A stretch of 57,173 nt of DNA from Acidobacteriota bacterium (GCA_003222895.1 QHXI01000080.1:1-57173); one strand, 5' to 3'; shown: positions 1-9,167, numbered from the stretch's first letter. Numbers and translations are program-made. Notes: generated from the letters alone by a model not told the origin.

Positions 1-1
1 T

Positions 2-1291
2 GCAAACTTTAGCTTCAGCAATTGGACCGGCAGTGGCACGGGTTCATTTAGCGGCTCGACTAATCCGGCAGCCGTTACGATGAATGCGCCGATTACCGAA
101 ACCGCCAACTTTACGGCAGCATCGTCGACGGTCCAATTCAGCGCGGCTGGTTTTTCGGTTGGCGAAGGTGCCGGATTTGTGAATATCACGGTCACCCGTT
201 CCGGCAATTCAAGCGGAACCTCGAGCGTCGGCTATGCGACGAGCACCGGCACGGCGAAAGAAGGAAGAAATTATGTTGCCGCCGTTGGCGTAGTGAGTTT
301 CGCCGCAGGTGAGACGAGCAAGACTTTTCCGGTGCTCATCATTGACAATGCATTTATCGACGGAGCGCGCACCGTTAATCTCACGTTGAGCACTCCCAGT
401 GGCGCAACGCTGGGGACGCAAAGTACGGCGGTGCTAACGATCAACGAGAATGATTCTTCAGCGGGAGCTAATCCACTCGACATGCCGCGCTCATTCGTGC
501 AGCTTGATTACTATGACTTCCTGGGCAGATATCCCGATCAGAGCGGCTGGGATTTCTGGACCAACCAAATCACCAACTGCGGTTCGAACGCGCAGTGCAT
601 CGAGGTGCAGCGCATCAATGTATCCGCTTCGTTCTTTCTTTCCATTGAGTTTCAGCAGACCGGCTATCTCGTCGAGCGCTTTTACAAAGCGGCTTACGGT
701 AACGGTACGGCGAATTCGACTTTCGGCGGGAATCATCAACTCGCCGTCCCGATAATTCGCTTTGATGAATTTCTGCGAGATAGCCAGAGAATTGGCCGAG
801 GCGTGGTAGTGCTGGCGCCCGGGTGGGAAACTTTATTGGAAAGCAACAAGCAAGTATATGCAAGCGAATTCGTGCAGACCGCTCGTTTCACTACGGCGTT
901 TCCCACGACTATGACGCCCCCGCAATTTGTAAATCAATTGAACGTTAATGTCGGCAACGTATTGTCGCCGACGGAGATCGCAACGGCCATTAACTTATTT
1001 GCCGGCGCCGGCAATACGACAAATACGGCGGCTCGAGGCCAGGCGGTGCGGCAAATCGCAGAAAGCGGTGCACTCAATAACGCTGAGTTCAATCGCGCTT
1101 TTGTGCTCGCCGAATACTTTGGTTACTTGCGTCGCAACCCGAATGACGCTCCTGAATCGACTCTCGACTACACCGGATACGAGTTCTGGCTGACCAAGCT
1201 GAATCAGTTCAACGGCAATTACATCAATGCCGAGATGGTCAAAGCTTTCCTTTCTTCGACCGAGTATCGACAACGCTTTGGCGCGCCATAG
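2..1291 (+). CDS. Secreted Calx-beta / DUF4214 protein (5' partial)
   Basis: The reading frame is open to the left edge, so the start lies outside the window; the first internal ATG is at 80. The visible N-terminal part (ending near NAPITETANF) resembles the end of a divergent InlB B-repeat-like segment. It is followed by a Calx-beta domain (about residues 40-150 counted from position 2, with YATSTGTAKEGRNYVAA and TVNLTLS strands) and a long C-terminal DUF4214 region starting at FVQLDYYDFLGRYPD. The C-terminus is nearly the same as that of the cytochrome c peroxidase at 9660-12428 (FLSSTEYR-RFG). Calx-beta domains are beta-sandwiches found in adhesins and surface proteins; DUF4214 is common in large exported bacterial proteins. 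Role therefore probably extracellular or cell-surface, but the exact function is unknown. Confidence 0.85.
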   Translation, partial: ANFSFSNWTGSGTGSFSGSTNPAAVTMNAPITETANFTAASSTVQFSAAGFSVGEGAGFVNITVTRSGNSSGTSSVGYATSTGTAKEGRNYVAAVGVVSFAAGETSKTFPVLIIDNAFIDGARTVNLTLSTPSGATLGTQSTAVLTINENDSSAGANPLDMPRSFVQLDYYDFLGRYPDQSGWDFWTNQITNCGSNAQCIEVQRINVSASFFLSIEFQQTGYLVERFYKAAYGNGTANSTFGGNHQLAVPIIRFDEFLRDSQRIGRGVVVLAPGWETLLESNKQVYASEFVQTARFTTAFPTTMTPPQFVNQLNVNVGNVLSPTEIATAINLFAGAGNTTNTAARGQAVRQIAESGALNNAEFNRAFVLAEYFGYLRRNPNDAPESTLDYTGYEFWLTKLNQFNGNYINAEMVKAFLSSTEYRQRFGAP

Positions 1292-1320
1292 CAAAAGCGG
1301 AAACCAACCAGCCATGCCGC

Positions 1321-1343
1321 CGCAAGTTACCAACTTGCGCTAC
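1321..1343. repeat. Dispersed palindrome, copy 1 (CGCAAGTT...AACTTGCG)
   Basis: GCAAGTT and AACTTGC form a perfect 7-bp stem with a 3-nt loop, followed by GCTAC. A second copy differing only in the loop lies at 54384-54406. It follows the stop of the Calx-beta gene and has no T-run, so it is more likely a small dispersed repeat than a terminator. Confidence 0.6.
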
Positions 1344-1386
1344 AAAAAACTGCCATTGAATATCGACCACGGTTCGGCCATAAGGT

Positions 1387-1470
1387 GTCAGAGCGTACGC
1401 GGGCGGTTAATGTTGGCTCAAATAGTGACTGGCAGAGATCAGCCCACCCGCTACCGCAGGCGGTTCTGAC
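1387..1470. repeat. Intergenic repeat-like module bounded by GTCAGA/TCTGAC
   Basis: The segment starts with GTCAGA and ends with TCTGAC (inverted termini), with imperfectly complementary GC-rich interiors (GCGGGCGG near the left, CCACCCGC near the right). It fills the space between the Calx-beta gene and the sigma gene and carries no plausible ORF. Interpretation as a dispersed non-coding element is inference; only one copy is in the window. Confidence 0.35.
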
Positions 1471-1536
1471 TTTTTTGTGTTAATAATCTCCGCGCTGAGG
1501 CGTTTTATGAGCGGGAAGGATAATCAGGAGGAAGCT

Positions 1537-2187
1537 GTGCTGGCCGCCGCAAAACCGCTAATAGCCGTCGAATTTTCGAGTGATTCCAGGAAATCCGCCG
1601 CAAATTCCAACGATTACATCGTGTCAACGCCCCGCGCGCACGACGCGCAGCCGGCTAATGCTGAGCGCGTCGGATGTCTCTTCGAAGAACATCACGATCG
1701 AGTTTTTCGCACGGCTTATCGCGTCACAGGCAGCGCCGCCGACGCGGAAGACGTGCTGCAAACGGTTTTCTTGCGCATCGCGCGTGGGCAGGAAGGCGCC
1801 GATGTGGCCGACAATACTGAAGCATATCTGTCGCGCGCGGCAATCAACGCATCGCTTGATTTGCTTCGATCTCGGAAGCGATCGAAGACTGTCGCGATGG
1901 ACGATGTCGAGGATCGCGCCAGTGTCGCCGAATTTGTTTCACAGCAGAATCCGGAAACGCATCACGAAGATCGCGAGCTGCGAAACTTGATTCGCGAGGC
2001 TGTGGCAAAGTTGGGTGCGACCGCGGGACAGATGTTTGCACTGCGTTACTTTGAAGGCTACGGCAACGCCGAGATCGCAAGCGTCATGAACACGTCACCG
2101 CTGGTGGTGGGTGTGACGTTGCACCGCGCGCGGGCGCGGCTGAGAAAAGAGATTGGAAGATACATGAAGCAGGGAGCCAGGGGTTAG
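1537..2187 (+). CDS. ECF-type RNA polymerase sigma factor
   Basis: A 216-residue sigma-70 family protein of the extracytoplasmic-function class. Region 2 spans about residues 49-115 (FEEHHDRVFRTAYRVTG, then DAEDVLQTVFLRI, the core-binding and -10 recognition helices); region 4 spans about 158-208 (LGATAGQMFALRYFEGY and a helix-turn-helix with VVGVTLHRARARLRKEI). The start chosen is GTG 1537 because AGGAGG sits 5 nt upstream; ATG 1507 and GTG 1477 are in-frame alternatives with weaker sites. The next gene (38 nt downstream) encodes a membrane protein with a zinc-finger-like N-terminus, so the pair looks like a sigma factor with its membrane anti-sigma/FecR partner. Target genes are unknown. 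Confidence 0.92.
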   Translation: MLAAAKPLIAVEFSSDSRKSAANSNDYIVSTPRAHDAQPANAERVGCLFEEHHDRVFRTAYRVTGSAADAEDVLQTVFLRIARGQEGADVADNTEAYLSRAAINASLDLLRSRKRSKTVAMDDVEDRASVAEFVSQQNPETHHEDRELRNLIREAVAKLGATAGQMFALRYFEGYGNAEIASVMNTSPLVVGVTLHRARARLRKEIGRYMKQGARG

Positions 2188-2224
2188 GAGACAGAATTAG
2201 TCGCAATCATTTTTGGAGTGAATC

Positions 2225-4909
2225 ATGAAAAACAAGGAACTCGACAACACTTTGGATCAGGTAACGAACGGAATTCGATCGGAGCGCATCGACGAAACAA
2301 CAGTAAGTGCGGCGAAAGAGCGCGTATCGATGAAGCTGTCTGAAGATGCGCTCAGGATGAGCGCGACCCGCCCGCAAGATGCGGGCGCTCCAATGGGCGC
2401 GGCAATCGAAGGCTGCGCGGATTTTCAATCGCTTATCACAGCGTATCTGGGCGGGAAACTTTCCGCGGCACGTTCGCTTCTGCTGGTCGATCACACGCAT
2501 GAATGCATTCCATGTCGCCGGGCTTTGAAGCAAGCGCGCGAAGCTCGTGTTGCGACTGTGATTCCCGCCGTGCGCAAACGAAATCAGAAAATGCAATATA
2601 GTCTGCGTCCTGTCGTACTGCGTTGGGGGATCGCCGCCGCGCTGGTGATCGGTTTGGGACTGATCGCCTGGCCAATCGTTCAGCGTTACGTTCCTTTCGG
2701 TTCGCTTGAGGCGACGGTGCAGGCCGCCGACGGTCCGCTTTATCTCGTAGCTGATGCAAAAACGCGCGAGCTGAAAGTCGGAGAGAAGATCAGTCGCGGC
2801 GAGGTGATTCGCACTGCGAAGGATGCTCATGCCGTGGTGCGTCTCGGCGATGGCTCGATCATCGAGATGAAGGATCGCTCGGAGTTCTCGCTCAATCAGA
2901 CGATGCGCGGTACGACGATAAATCTCGATCGCGGCAGCGTGATTGTCGAAGCCGCGAAACAGAAGAACCACATGTTCGTGGCCACCGGCGATTCGCTGGT
3001 CTCGGTTACGGGAACAACCTTCGCAGTGAATGCGGGCACGAAAGGCTCGCGCGTCAGCGTGATCGAGGGTGAAGTCAATCTCGACACGAACGGCAACGAC
3101 AAAGTTCTCCGCGCCGGCGAACAAGCGACAACGAACGCCGTCATCGACATTGTTCCGGTCAAAGACGAAGTCGCGTGGAGTCGCAATGCCGCGCGTTACT
3201 CGCAAATGCTGGAAGGCCTCGCTGCGCTGAAAAAAGATCTCAACGCGGTGCAGCAGCCGGGAGTGCGCTATTCGACGCGCTTGCTCGAGATGATGCCGGC
3301 GGACACTGTGCTGTATGCGTCGCTGCCGAATCTCGCAAGTACGATCGTCGAGTCGAATCGGATTATCGAAGAGCGGATTCAGCAGAATCCGGCGCTGCGC
3401 GACTGGTTTGCGAATCGTCAGGGCTCTCGCGGGCCGGGAATGAACCAGGCGATTTCGGCAATCAAAGACTTCGGCGATCAGTTGGGTGATGAGATCGCAG
3501 TCGGCGCCGGCATGAACGATCAAGGCCAGCCGAGCGAGCCCATCCTTTTGGCTCAACTAAAGAATCCGGCCGGCTTCCGTCCGTTTGTCGACAACGAAAT
3601 TCAGAAACTCAGCGCCGGCGGAAAAGCACCGCAGATTCAGTGGATCGACGATCCGAAAGCTGCGCAATCATCAACTAGCCCAACCGACAAACAGCTCTAC
3701 GTCTGGCTTGCGGGCGATGTGCTGGTGGCTTCGCCAAAGCTCGAAGGCTTGCAGACTATCGCGAAAGGCGCGAGCGGATTTTCATCGACGCCGTTCTATG
3801 CGCGCATCGCCGGAGTCTATAACGGCGGCGCTGGGATCGTTCTCGCTGCCGATCTCGAAAAGATCATCGCGCACACGCGCGGCGTGCGACGACTCGCCGT
3901 CGGCGACCAGCACGAACAGGCGCTGAATCAACTTGGCGTCTTCAACATGAAATCATTCGTGCTCGATCAGAAAGACACGGACGGTAAGACTCACACGCGC
4001 GCGGTGCTCGCTTACAATCAGGCCGATCATGGAATCACGTCGTGGCTGGCCCAGCCCGCGCCGATGGGCTCGCTCGAATACATTTCGCCGGATGCGAATC
4101 TCGTCGCCGGCTTCGTCATCAAGAATCCGACTGCGGTTGTCGATGACCTGCTGGCGGTACTGAATAATGTTTGTCCCGATCTGAACAAGCATCTCGATGA
4201 CCTGCAGAAGAACCACGGTTTGAATGTGCGCAACGATTTCGCGGCGCCGCTCGGTGGTGAGTATGCCTTCGCGATCGATGGACCGATTCTGCCGACTCCT
4301 TCGTGGAAATTGATTTTCCAGGTAAACGATCCCGCGCACTTGCAGCAGACTTTTGAGCAGGTCGTCACGGAAATAAATAAGCAGACCGCGATGCAGGGGC
4401 AGAAGGGCTTGGAATGGGACCGCTCTGATTCCGGGGGCCACACGTTCTACACGCTGCGATCGAAGGATTTCGGCGGCCTGGAAGTGAGCTATGTGTTCGC
4501 CAATGGCTATTTCATTGCTGGTCCGACCCGCGCCCTGGTCGACCAAGCGCTGCGCTATCACGATTCCGGCAGCACTTTGATTCATTCGGCGAAGTTCATG
4601 GCAGGATTGCCGGCAGACGGCAACGTGAACTTTTCCGCGCTCGTCTATCACAACCTCGCGCCCATCGTACAGCCGTTAGCTAACCGCATCGGCAATGCAA
4701 ACAGTAGCGAACAAGGAAAAGCGATCGCGGCGATGGCCGCGAACATGGAGCCGACGCTGGCTTATGCATACGCGTTTGGTGATCGAATCGAGGTTGCGGC
4801 CAACACTGAAGGTGGTCCATTCGGTCTGAGTCCCGCGACGCTGTTGGGAATGCCGAACGCGTTTGAACTGCATCACATTCTCGAACAGGGAATGAAACCG
4901 AGTAAGTAA
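2225..4909 (+). CDS. Membrane FecR-domain / DUF3352 protein, putative anti-sigma partner
   Basis: An 894-residue protein in three parts. Residues 60-105 hold an H-x3-C-x2-C motif (H90, C94, C97) as in zinc-binding anti-sigma domains. A single membrane helix follows at about 134-152 (WGIAAALVIGLGLIAW), then a FecR domain at about 165-310 (VKVGEKISRGEVIRT, VRLGDGSIIEMK, VSVIEGEVNL). The rest (about 350-890) is DUF3352-like, a large secreted region with repeated substructures. Placed 37 nt after the ECF sigma gene with a GGAG site before ATG 2225, so co-transcription is likely. Inference: the cytoplasmic N-terminus holds the sigma factor and the exported part senses an envelope signal. The fusion of a zinc-finger-like domain, FecR and DUF3352 in one chain is unusual, and the role of DUF3352 is not established. 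Confidence 0.85.
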   Translation: MKNKELDNTLDQVTNGIRSERIDETTVSAAKERVSMKLSEDALRMSATRPQDAGAPMGAAIEGCADFQSLITAYLGGKLSAARSLLLVDHTHECIPCRRALKQAREARVATVIPAVRKRNQKMQYSLRPVVLRWGIAAALVIGLGLIAWPIVQRYVPFGSLEATVQAADGPLYLVADAKTRELKVGEKISRGEVIRTAKDAHAVVRLGDGSIIEMKDRSEFSLNQTMRGTTINLDRGSVIVEAAKQKNHMFVATGDSLVSVTGTTFAVNAGTKGSRVSVIEGEVNLDTNGNDKVLRAGEQATTNAVIDIVPVKDEVAWSRNAARYSQMLEGLAALKKDLNAVQQPGVRYSTRLLEMMPADTVLYASLPNLASTIVESNRIIEERIQQNPALRDWFANRQGSRGPGMNQAISAIKDFGDQLGDEIAVGAGMNDQGQPSEPILLAQLKNPAGFRPFVDNEIQKLSAGGKAPQIQWIDDPKAAQSSTSPTDKQLYVWLAGDVLVASPKLEGLQTIAKGASGFSSTPFYARIAGVYNGGAGIVLAADLEKIIAHTRGVRRLAVGDQHEQALNQLGVFNMKSFVLDQKDTDGKTHTRAVLAYNQADHGITSWLAQPAPMGSLEYISPDANLVAGFVIKNPTAVVDDLLAVLNNVCPDLNKHLDDLQKNHGLNVRNDFAAPLGGEYAFAIDGPILPTPSWKLIFQVNDPAHLQQTFEQVVTEINKQTAMQGQKGLEWDRSDSGGHTFYTLRSKDFGGLEVSYVFANGYFIAGPTRALVDQALRYHDSGSTLIHSAKFMAGLPADGNVNFSALVYHNLAPIVQPLANRIGNANSSEQGKAIAAMAANMEPTLAYAYAFGDRIEVAANTEGGPFGLSPATLLGMPNAFELHHILEQGMKPSK

Positions 4910-5043
4910 GGGCTGAGTTCGCGTTGAAAGTGAACCGCAGAGGACGCTGAGGAAATCGTAGAGTGGGCTGAATTATCTGCACACCTCTGCCGCGCACTCT
5001 GCAGCTAGTTGAAGTTTCGTGAAACAGAACCCAGGAGGTTCCC

Positions 5044-5307
5044 ATGTACAATCGACAATCTATTAAGGAATCAAAGTCAGCGGCAGATCGAAACCTGTTG
5101 GTCAATGGACTCACCTTGTTAGCTCTGGGATTGTCGATATTATTTCTGAACTCGTGGGATAATCTCATCGTAAGAACAACGGTCGGATTATTCTGGGGAA
5201 CGTTCCTTCTAATCATAAATGGCCCAAGCGTCGTGAAAGCGTTGCGGGCCCTCGCAAAAAAGAATGACACAGCCCGCCGCAGTTACCGATTCTCGCCTGA
5301 ACGATAG
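5044..5307 (+). CDS. Small two-TM membrane protein
   Basis: An 87-residue protein with two hydrophobic segments (about 18-37, [19 protein letters not shown], and 43-62, [17 protein letters not shown]) and basic ends. AGGAGG lies 4-5 nt before ATG 5044, a strong ribosome site. Its 3' end overlaps the start of the ABC ATPase gene by 44 nt in another frame, so it is the likely first gene of the ABC exporter operon. No family recognised; it could be an accessory subunit of the transporter. Confidence 0.75.
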   Translation: MYNRQSIKESKSAADRNLLVNGLTLLALGLSILFLNSWDNLIVRTTVGLFWGTFLLIINGPSVVKALRALAKKNDTARRSYRFSPER

Positions 5308-6256
5308 CGCCGGTGTCATCAGCCTCGACAATTTATCTGTAAGCTTTGGCGGCCGTCCGATTCTAAAAAGCCTGAACAGCGAACTACGCGGTCGAGCGAT
5401 CGGCTTGCTTGGTCCGAACGGTGCAGGCAAGACCACGCTGATTCATACGCTCCTCGGTTTTCATCCACCCTCTTCCGGTACCGCGCGAATCTTTGGCAGC
5501 GACATCCGCGCCGACGCAAATCAGATCAAAAGATTGATTGGCTACATGCCCGAGCGCGACTCGTTCATTACAAAGATGTCGGGTATTCATTTTGTGCGTT
5601 TCATGGCTGAGCTCTCGGGCTTGCCTCCGGCGAGGGCGCTCGAGCGCGCGCACGAATCGCTCTTCTTCGTCGGCCTCGGCGAAGCGCGTTATCGAAACGT
5701 CGACACGTTTTCGCTCGGCATGAAGCAGTTGGCGAAACTCGCCCAGGCGATCGTGCACGGACCAAAACTAATTTTTCTGGATGAGCCGACAAATGGTCTC
5801 GATCCGCCGGCGCGCCAGCGAATGATCAAAATGATTCGTGAGATTCGCGACAGCGGCCAGGCGAACATCGTTCTGTCTTCGCACCTACTGCGCGACGTCG
5901 AAGAGTGCTGCGAAGAGATTGTGATTTTGAAAGAAGGCCGGCTGGTTGTTTATTGCAACCTGGAAGAAGAGCGCAAAGCAAACAAGAAATTCTTAATGCT
6001 GGAGACGCGTGGCGAATTGCAAACGTTCGTCCAAGGCGTCAGCAGAATGGGGGCCGAGTGCGCCGTGACCAGCGATCATCGGCTGCGAATTATTCTGCAA
6101 GACGGAAACGAGATTCGCGATCTTTATCGGCTGGCGGCGGACTCGCAGGTGCAGATTCGCCGGCTGGCTTACAAACGAGATTCGCTCGAAGACATTTTCC
6201 TGAAGGCGATGGAGAACCAAAATGTTTCGGAAGCCGCGCCAGTTTTGATGAAGTAA
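5264..6256 (+). CDS. ABC transporter ATP-binding protein
   Basis: A 330-residue ABC ATPase. Walker A is GPNGAGKTT (residues 50-58), the signature region is [13 protein letters not shown], and Walker B is [12 protein letters not shown], followed by the H-loop region ([11 protein letters not shown]). The C-terminal ~90 residues form the accessory region typical of ABC-2 type exporter ATPases. It pairs with the permease at 6372-7202 and is followed by a second ATPase/permease pair, so the operon encodes one heteromeric exporter or two related ones. Energises transport of an unknown substrate at the cytoplasmic membrane. The start overlaps the upstream small gene. Confidence 0.93.
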   Translation: MTQPAAVTDSRLNDSAGVISLDNLSVSFGGRPILKSLNSELRGRAIGLLGPNGAGKTTLIHTLLGFHPPSSGTARIFGSDIRADANQIKRLIGYMPERDSFITKMSGIHFVRFMAELSGLPPARALERAHESLFFVGLGEARYRNVDTFSLGMKQLAKLAQAIVHGPKLIFLDEPTNGLDPPARQRMIKMIREIRDSGQANIVLSSHLLRDVEECCEEIVILKEGRLVVYCNLEEERKANKKFLMLETRGELQTFVQGVSRMGAECAVTSDHRLRIILQDGNEIRDLYRLAADSQVQIRRLAYKRDSLEDIFLKAMENQNVSEAAPVLMK

Positions 6257-6272
6257 TTGAATTGATGTTTCT

Positions 6273-6357
6273 CCCTCTCCCTTTGGGAGAGGGCTGGGGT
6301 GAGGGTTTGTGGCGGCAACTTAGGCCCTCACCCTAACCCTCTCCCAAAGGGAGAGGG
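6273..6357. repeat. Long inverted repeat (CCCTCTCCC...) inside the ABC operon
   Basis: Two 33-bp arms (6273-6305 and 6325-6357) match as inverted complements with two mismatches, separated by 19 nt. Each arm itself contains a smaller palindrome (CCCTCTCCC TTT GGGAGAGGG). The element fills almost the whole gap between the ATPase stop and the permease start. Sequences of this type are known as dispersed intergenic repeats in many bacterial genomes; an mRNA hairpin here could modulate relative expression of the two subunits. Confidence 0.85.
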
Positions 6358-6371
6358 AACAGAGAACGAAC

Positions 6372-7202
6372 ATGGCAGTTCTTGAACGCAGCTACAAGAG
6401 ATATGAAGGCGCTTTGTCGCCCGAATGGAGCCGTTTCCTGATCATTCCGCGACACGCAGTGCGAAACATCTTTCGCTCAAAACTCTTCACCGGCTTCTAC
6501 GCGTTGTCATTCGTTTGGCCGCTAGTGTGCGCGATTCTGATTTATCTGCATCACAACGCTGAGGCGCTCTCAATCATGAAGCTGAACGTGCTTGATGTGC
6601 TACCGATCGATGCGTCTTTCTTCCAGGCATTTGTCGCCGTGCAAGCCACAGTTGGATTCTTTCTCGCAATGTTGGTCGGTCCGCAACAAGTCTCGCGTGA
6701 TTTAACGAACAACGGGTTGCCGCTCTACCTTTGCCGGCCATTCAGTCGTAGCGAATACGTCGTTGGCAAGATGTCCATCGTGATCATTTTGCTTTCGACG
6801 ATCACGTGGGTTCCGGGATTGATTCTGTTCCTGCTGCAAAGTTATCTCGAAGGCTGGGCCTGGTTCTCGGACAACCTTCCGATTGCCAGCGCGATATTTC
6901 TCGGCAGTCTAGTCTGGATTCTTTTGCTCGCGTTCGCCACGATCGTGAATCAGATGATCGAAACGCATTGGGGAAACCTTATCAGTCTGAATGCCCTGAT
7001 CCAAAACGTCTGGGCCGGACTCTTTGGCACGTTTGTACGACAAGTGGGGCAGGTAACGGAGATGCGTCGCGGCGTAGTCGTTCGCGAGGCGCTCTTGACC
7101 GAACCACCGCTGTGGGCGTCGTGGTTTATGCTGTTTTTGATTTGCGCGTTTTGTTTATGGCTGCTGTCGCGCAAAGTGAAGGCATATGAAGTCGTGAAAT
7201 AA
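6372..7202 (+). CDS. ABC-2 type transporter permease
   Basis: A 276-residue integral membrane protein with about six hydrophobic segments (for example LFTGFYALSFVWPLVCAILI, a VAVQATVGFFLAMLVG segment, IVIILLSTITWVPGLILFLL, and a C-terminal WFMLFLICAFCLWLLS). The pattern of a cytoplasmic N-terminus and a first helix followed by a loop with VGPQQVSRDL and LPLYLCRPFSRSEYVVGK is typical of ABC-2 permeases. It sits between two ABC ATPase genes and is most likely the partner of the preceding one. The upstream inverted repeat supplies the sequence before its ATG; no clear Shine-Dalgarno is seen beyond GAGAG. Confidence 0.88.
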   Translation: MAVLERSYKRYEGALSPEWSRFLIIPRHAVRNIFRSKLFTGFYALSFVWPLVCAILIYLHHNAEALSIMKLNVLDVLPIDASFFQAFVAVQATVGFFLAMLVGPQQVSRDLTNNGLPLYLCRPFSRSEYVVGKMSIVIILLSTITWVPGLILFLLQSYLEGWAWFSDNLPIASAIFLGSLVWILLLAFATIVNQMIETHWGNLISLNALIQNVWAGLFGTFVRQVGQVTEMRRGVVVREALLTEPPLWASWFMLFLICAFCLWLLSRKVKAYEVVK

Positions 7203-7239
7203 AGTTTCGATTTCCTATTGCGAAGTTCGAAATAGGATG

Positions 7240-7306
7240 TTTAGAAGCGGGCGTTGCCCGCCGGATGTACAACCAAAGAGATTGGCGGGCAACGCCCACC
7301 TCTAAA
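7240..7306. repeat. Inverted repeat (GGGCGTTGCCCGCC) abutting a start codon
   Basis: Arms at 7240-7262 and 7284-7306 pair with two mismatches around a 21-nt loop. The left arm also contains the self-complementary GGGCGTTGCCCG. The right arm ends 2 nt before the ATG at 7309, so the element occupies the whole leader of the second ATPase gene and leaves no separate Shine-Dalgarno sequence. A different repeat family from the one at 6273-6357. Confidence 0.8.
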
Positions 7307-7308
7307 AG

Positions 7309-8250
7309 ATGAGGAATCCAAGCGAAACAATAATCTTCGATAACGTCTCGAAATTTTACGGCGAGATTCTCGGCGTGAATCGAGTCAGTCTGGAAATTCC
7401 TTCAGGCATCACGAGTCTCGTCGGGCCGAACGGAGCAGGGAAGACGACCCTGATGAACTTGATGACCGGGTTGCTGCGGCCGACGCGCGGAAAGCTCACC
7501 GTGCTCGGCATTCCTACCGATCGGCCCGAACTCCTGTTCCGCAAACTCGGCTATTGTTCGCAATTCGATTCGTTCCCGCGCGGACTGACGGGCCGCGAGT
7601 TCATCAATTCGTTCCTTATGGTTTCGGGATTTACGCGACGACAAGCTGGCGATTTGACGGTGAAGGCTTTGGAGCGAGTCGAACTGTTGCCTGCGGCCGA
7701 TCGAAAGATCGGCGCGTACAGCAAAGGCATGCGGCAGCGCGTGCGGCTCGCGCAATCGATCGCGCATCAACCGTCTGTCTTGATTTTGGATGAGCCGCTG
7801 AACGGACTGGATCCGATGGTGCGCGCCGAAACAATTGCTTTGTTCAAACAGTTCGCCGCCGACGGACTGCACTTGATTATTTCGAGTCATATCCTGCACG
7901 AAGTCGACATGATGTCCGATCGCGTGGTGCTGCTGAACAATGGTTACGTCGTTGCGGAAGGCGCGATTCATGGCGTGCGTGACGAGATGGATGTCGAGCA
8001 TCCGGCCCAAATTCTAATTCGCTGCGATCAGCCTTCAGTTCTGGCGTCGCGCATTTTTCAGCACAGCGATATCGTCGAGGCGCGCGTGCATGACGATCGG
8101 CAAGGCTTGTTCGTTAAGACGCGCAGCCCGGATCAGTTTTATCTTTCGCTGAATGAAGTCGTAGCGCAGGGCCAGATTACGGTCGAGTCGATCGCCCCGG
8201 TCGATGACGATCTGAGCGCGGTTTATGAATATCTGATCGGCGCGCAATGA
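7309..8250 (+). CDS. ABC transporter ATP-binding protein
   Basis: A 313-residue ABC ATPase. Walker [10 protein letters not shown] (about residues 38-46), signature [13 protein letters not shown], Walker [14 protein letters not shown], then the H-loop ([12 protein letters not shown]). The C-terminal region is that of exporter-type ATPases. Second ATPase of the operon; it is followed after 10 nt by another permease gene. Start ATG 7309 lies directly behind a hairpin repeat, so translation may depend on coupling or on an open repeat structure. Substrate unknown. Confidence 0.93.
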   Translation: MRNPSETIIFDNVSKFYGEILGVNRVSLEIPSGITSLVGPNGAGKTTLMNLMTGLLRPTRGKLTVLGIPTDRPELLFRKLGYCSQFDSFPRGLTGREFINSFLMVSGFTRRQAGDLTVKALERVELLPAADRKIGAYSKGMRQRVRLAQSIAHQPSVLILDEPLNGLDPMVRAETIALFKQFAADGLHLIISSHILHEVDMMSDRVVLLNNGYVVAEGAIHGVRDEMDVEHPAQILIRCDQPSVLASRIFQHSDIVEARVHDDRQGLFVKTRSPDQFYLSLNEVVAQGQITVESIAPVDDDLSAVYEYLIGAQ

Positions 8251-8260
8251 GCGTGATGTT

Positions 8261-9118
8261 ATGAGTGCAAACGCAGAAACCGTTCAATCGCGAATCGAAA
8301 TCAAAGACGCATCATTCTCGCTGTGGCTGCGTCAAGTCGGTGCGATTTTGCGGCTGGAGCTGAAGAAGAATTTCTTTAGTAGGCGTTCGGTGTTGGTTTA
8401 CCTTTTGGCGCTAATGCCGATTGGTTTGCTGACATTGGTTGAGATAATCAATCCGCCGGGACGGACCTCGCAGCAGTTCCTCAGCATCTATTCGATTTTT
8501 TACAACGCGATGATTTTGCGCACTGTGGTCTTTTTTGGCTGCGCCTGGATCTTCATGAATCTGTTTCGCGGCGAAATCGTCGATCGTAGTCTGCATTATT
8601 ACTTTCTCTCGGCAGTTCGTCGTGAAGTGTTGGTCGCCGGCAAGTACATCTCCGGCTTGTTGACTTCGATCGTGCTGTTCACCACCGTCACCGTCGTTTG
8701 CATGCTCCTGGTTTTCTTTTCACATTACTATGCAGAGAGTTCGCGACTGTTTCTTGATGGGCCCGGGATGAACCATCTGTTCTGGTATCTGACGATCACC
8801 GTGCTGGCGTGCATTGGGTATGGCGCATTCTTTCTGGTGGTGGGATTGTTCTTTCGCAATCCAATCATTCCCGCCCTGGTGCTCTACGGTTGGGAGTGGA
8901 TCAACTTTTTGCTGCCACCGCTGCTTAAAAAGATCAGCGTGATTCACTATCTAAATTCACTCGTCCCGGTTCCGCTATCAGAGGGCCCATTCGCCGTAGT
9001 CGCTGAGCCAACACCAGCGTGGATTTCAATTCCCGGATTGATTATTGTCACCGCGCTGGTGCTGTTCGCCGCAGGCACGAGGATAAGACGAATGGAAGTC
9101 AGGTATGGGAGTGACTGA
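8261..9118 (+). CDS. ABC-2 type transporter permease
   Basis: A 285-residue membrane protein. After a cytoplasmic N-terminal stretch it shows about six hydrophobic segments (SVLVYLLALMPIGLLTLVEI, TVVFFGCAWIFMNLF, IVLFTTVTVVCMLLVFF, LTITVLACIGYGAFFLVVGL, a segment at NPIIPALVLYGWEWINFLL, and PGLIIVTALVLFAAGT). FRGEIVDRSLHYYFLSAVRRE matches the cytoplasmic coupling region of ABC-2 permeases. Last gene of the exporter operon, 10 nt after its ATPase. Start ATG 8261; no strong ribosome site, consistent with translational coupling. Confidence 0.88.
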   Translation: MSANAETVQSRIEIKDASFSLWLRQVGAILRLELKKNFFSRRSVLVYLLALMPIGLLTLVEIINPPGRTSQQFLSIYSIFYNAMILRTVVFFGCAWIFMNLFRGEIVDRSLHYYFLSAVRREVLVAGKYISGLLTSIVLFTTVTVVCMLLVFFSHYYAESSRLFLDGPGMNHLFWYLTITVLACIGYGAFFLVVGLFFRNPIIPALVLYGWEWINFLLPPLLKKISVIHYLNSLVPVPLSEGPFAVVAEPTPAWISIPGLIIVTALVLFAAGTRIRRMEVRYGSD

Positions 9119-9132
9119 GTGTGATTTTATTT

Positions 9133-9161
9133 TTGACGGTCGCGCGCCCAACGATTATAGT
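9133..9161 (+). promoter_or_regulatory. Sigma-70-like promoter of the antitoxin gene, leaderless geometry
   Basis: TTGACG (9133-9138), a 17-nt spacer and TATAGT (9156-9161). The -10 element ends 6 nt before ATG 9168, so transcription would begin at or next to the A of the start codon and the mRNA would be leaderless. This is the best -35/-10 pair I found in the window. It also argues that the antitoxin starts at 9168 and not at the upstream in-frame ATG 9105. Confidence 0.7.
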
Positions 9162-9167
9162 TCAGCT

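Noticed and set aside
2207-3556. 449-codon minus-strand ORF inside the FecR/DUF3352 gene
   Set aside because: Fully antisense to a recognisable gene, Arg/His-rich and without a fold or ribosome site.
3953-4651. 232-codon minus-strand ORF in the DUF3352 region
   Set aside because: Antisense shadow, no motif or upstream site.
9105-9167. N-terminal 21 codons of the antitoxin ORF before ATG 9168
   Set aside because: They overlap the permease gene and contain the promoter; sequence lacks helix-forming pattern and the -10 element would be inside the coding region.
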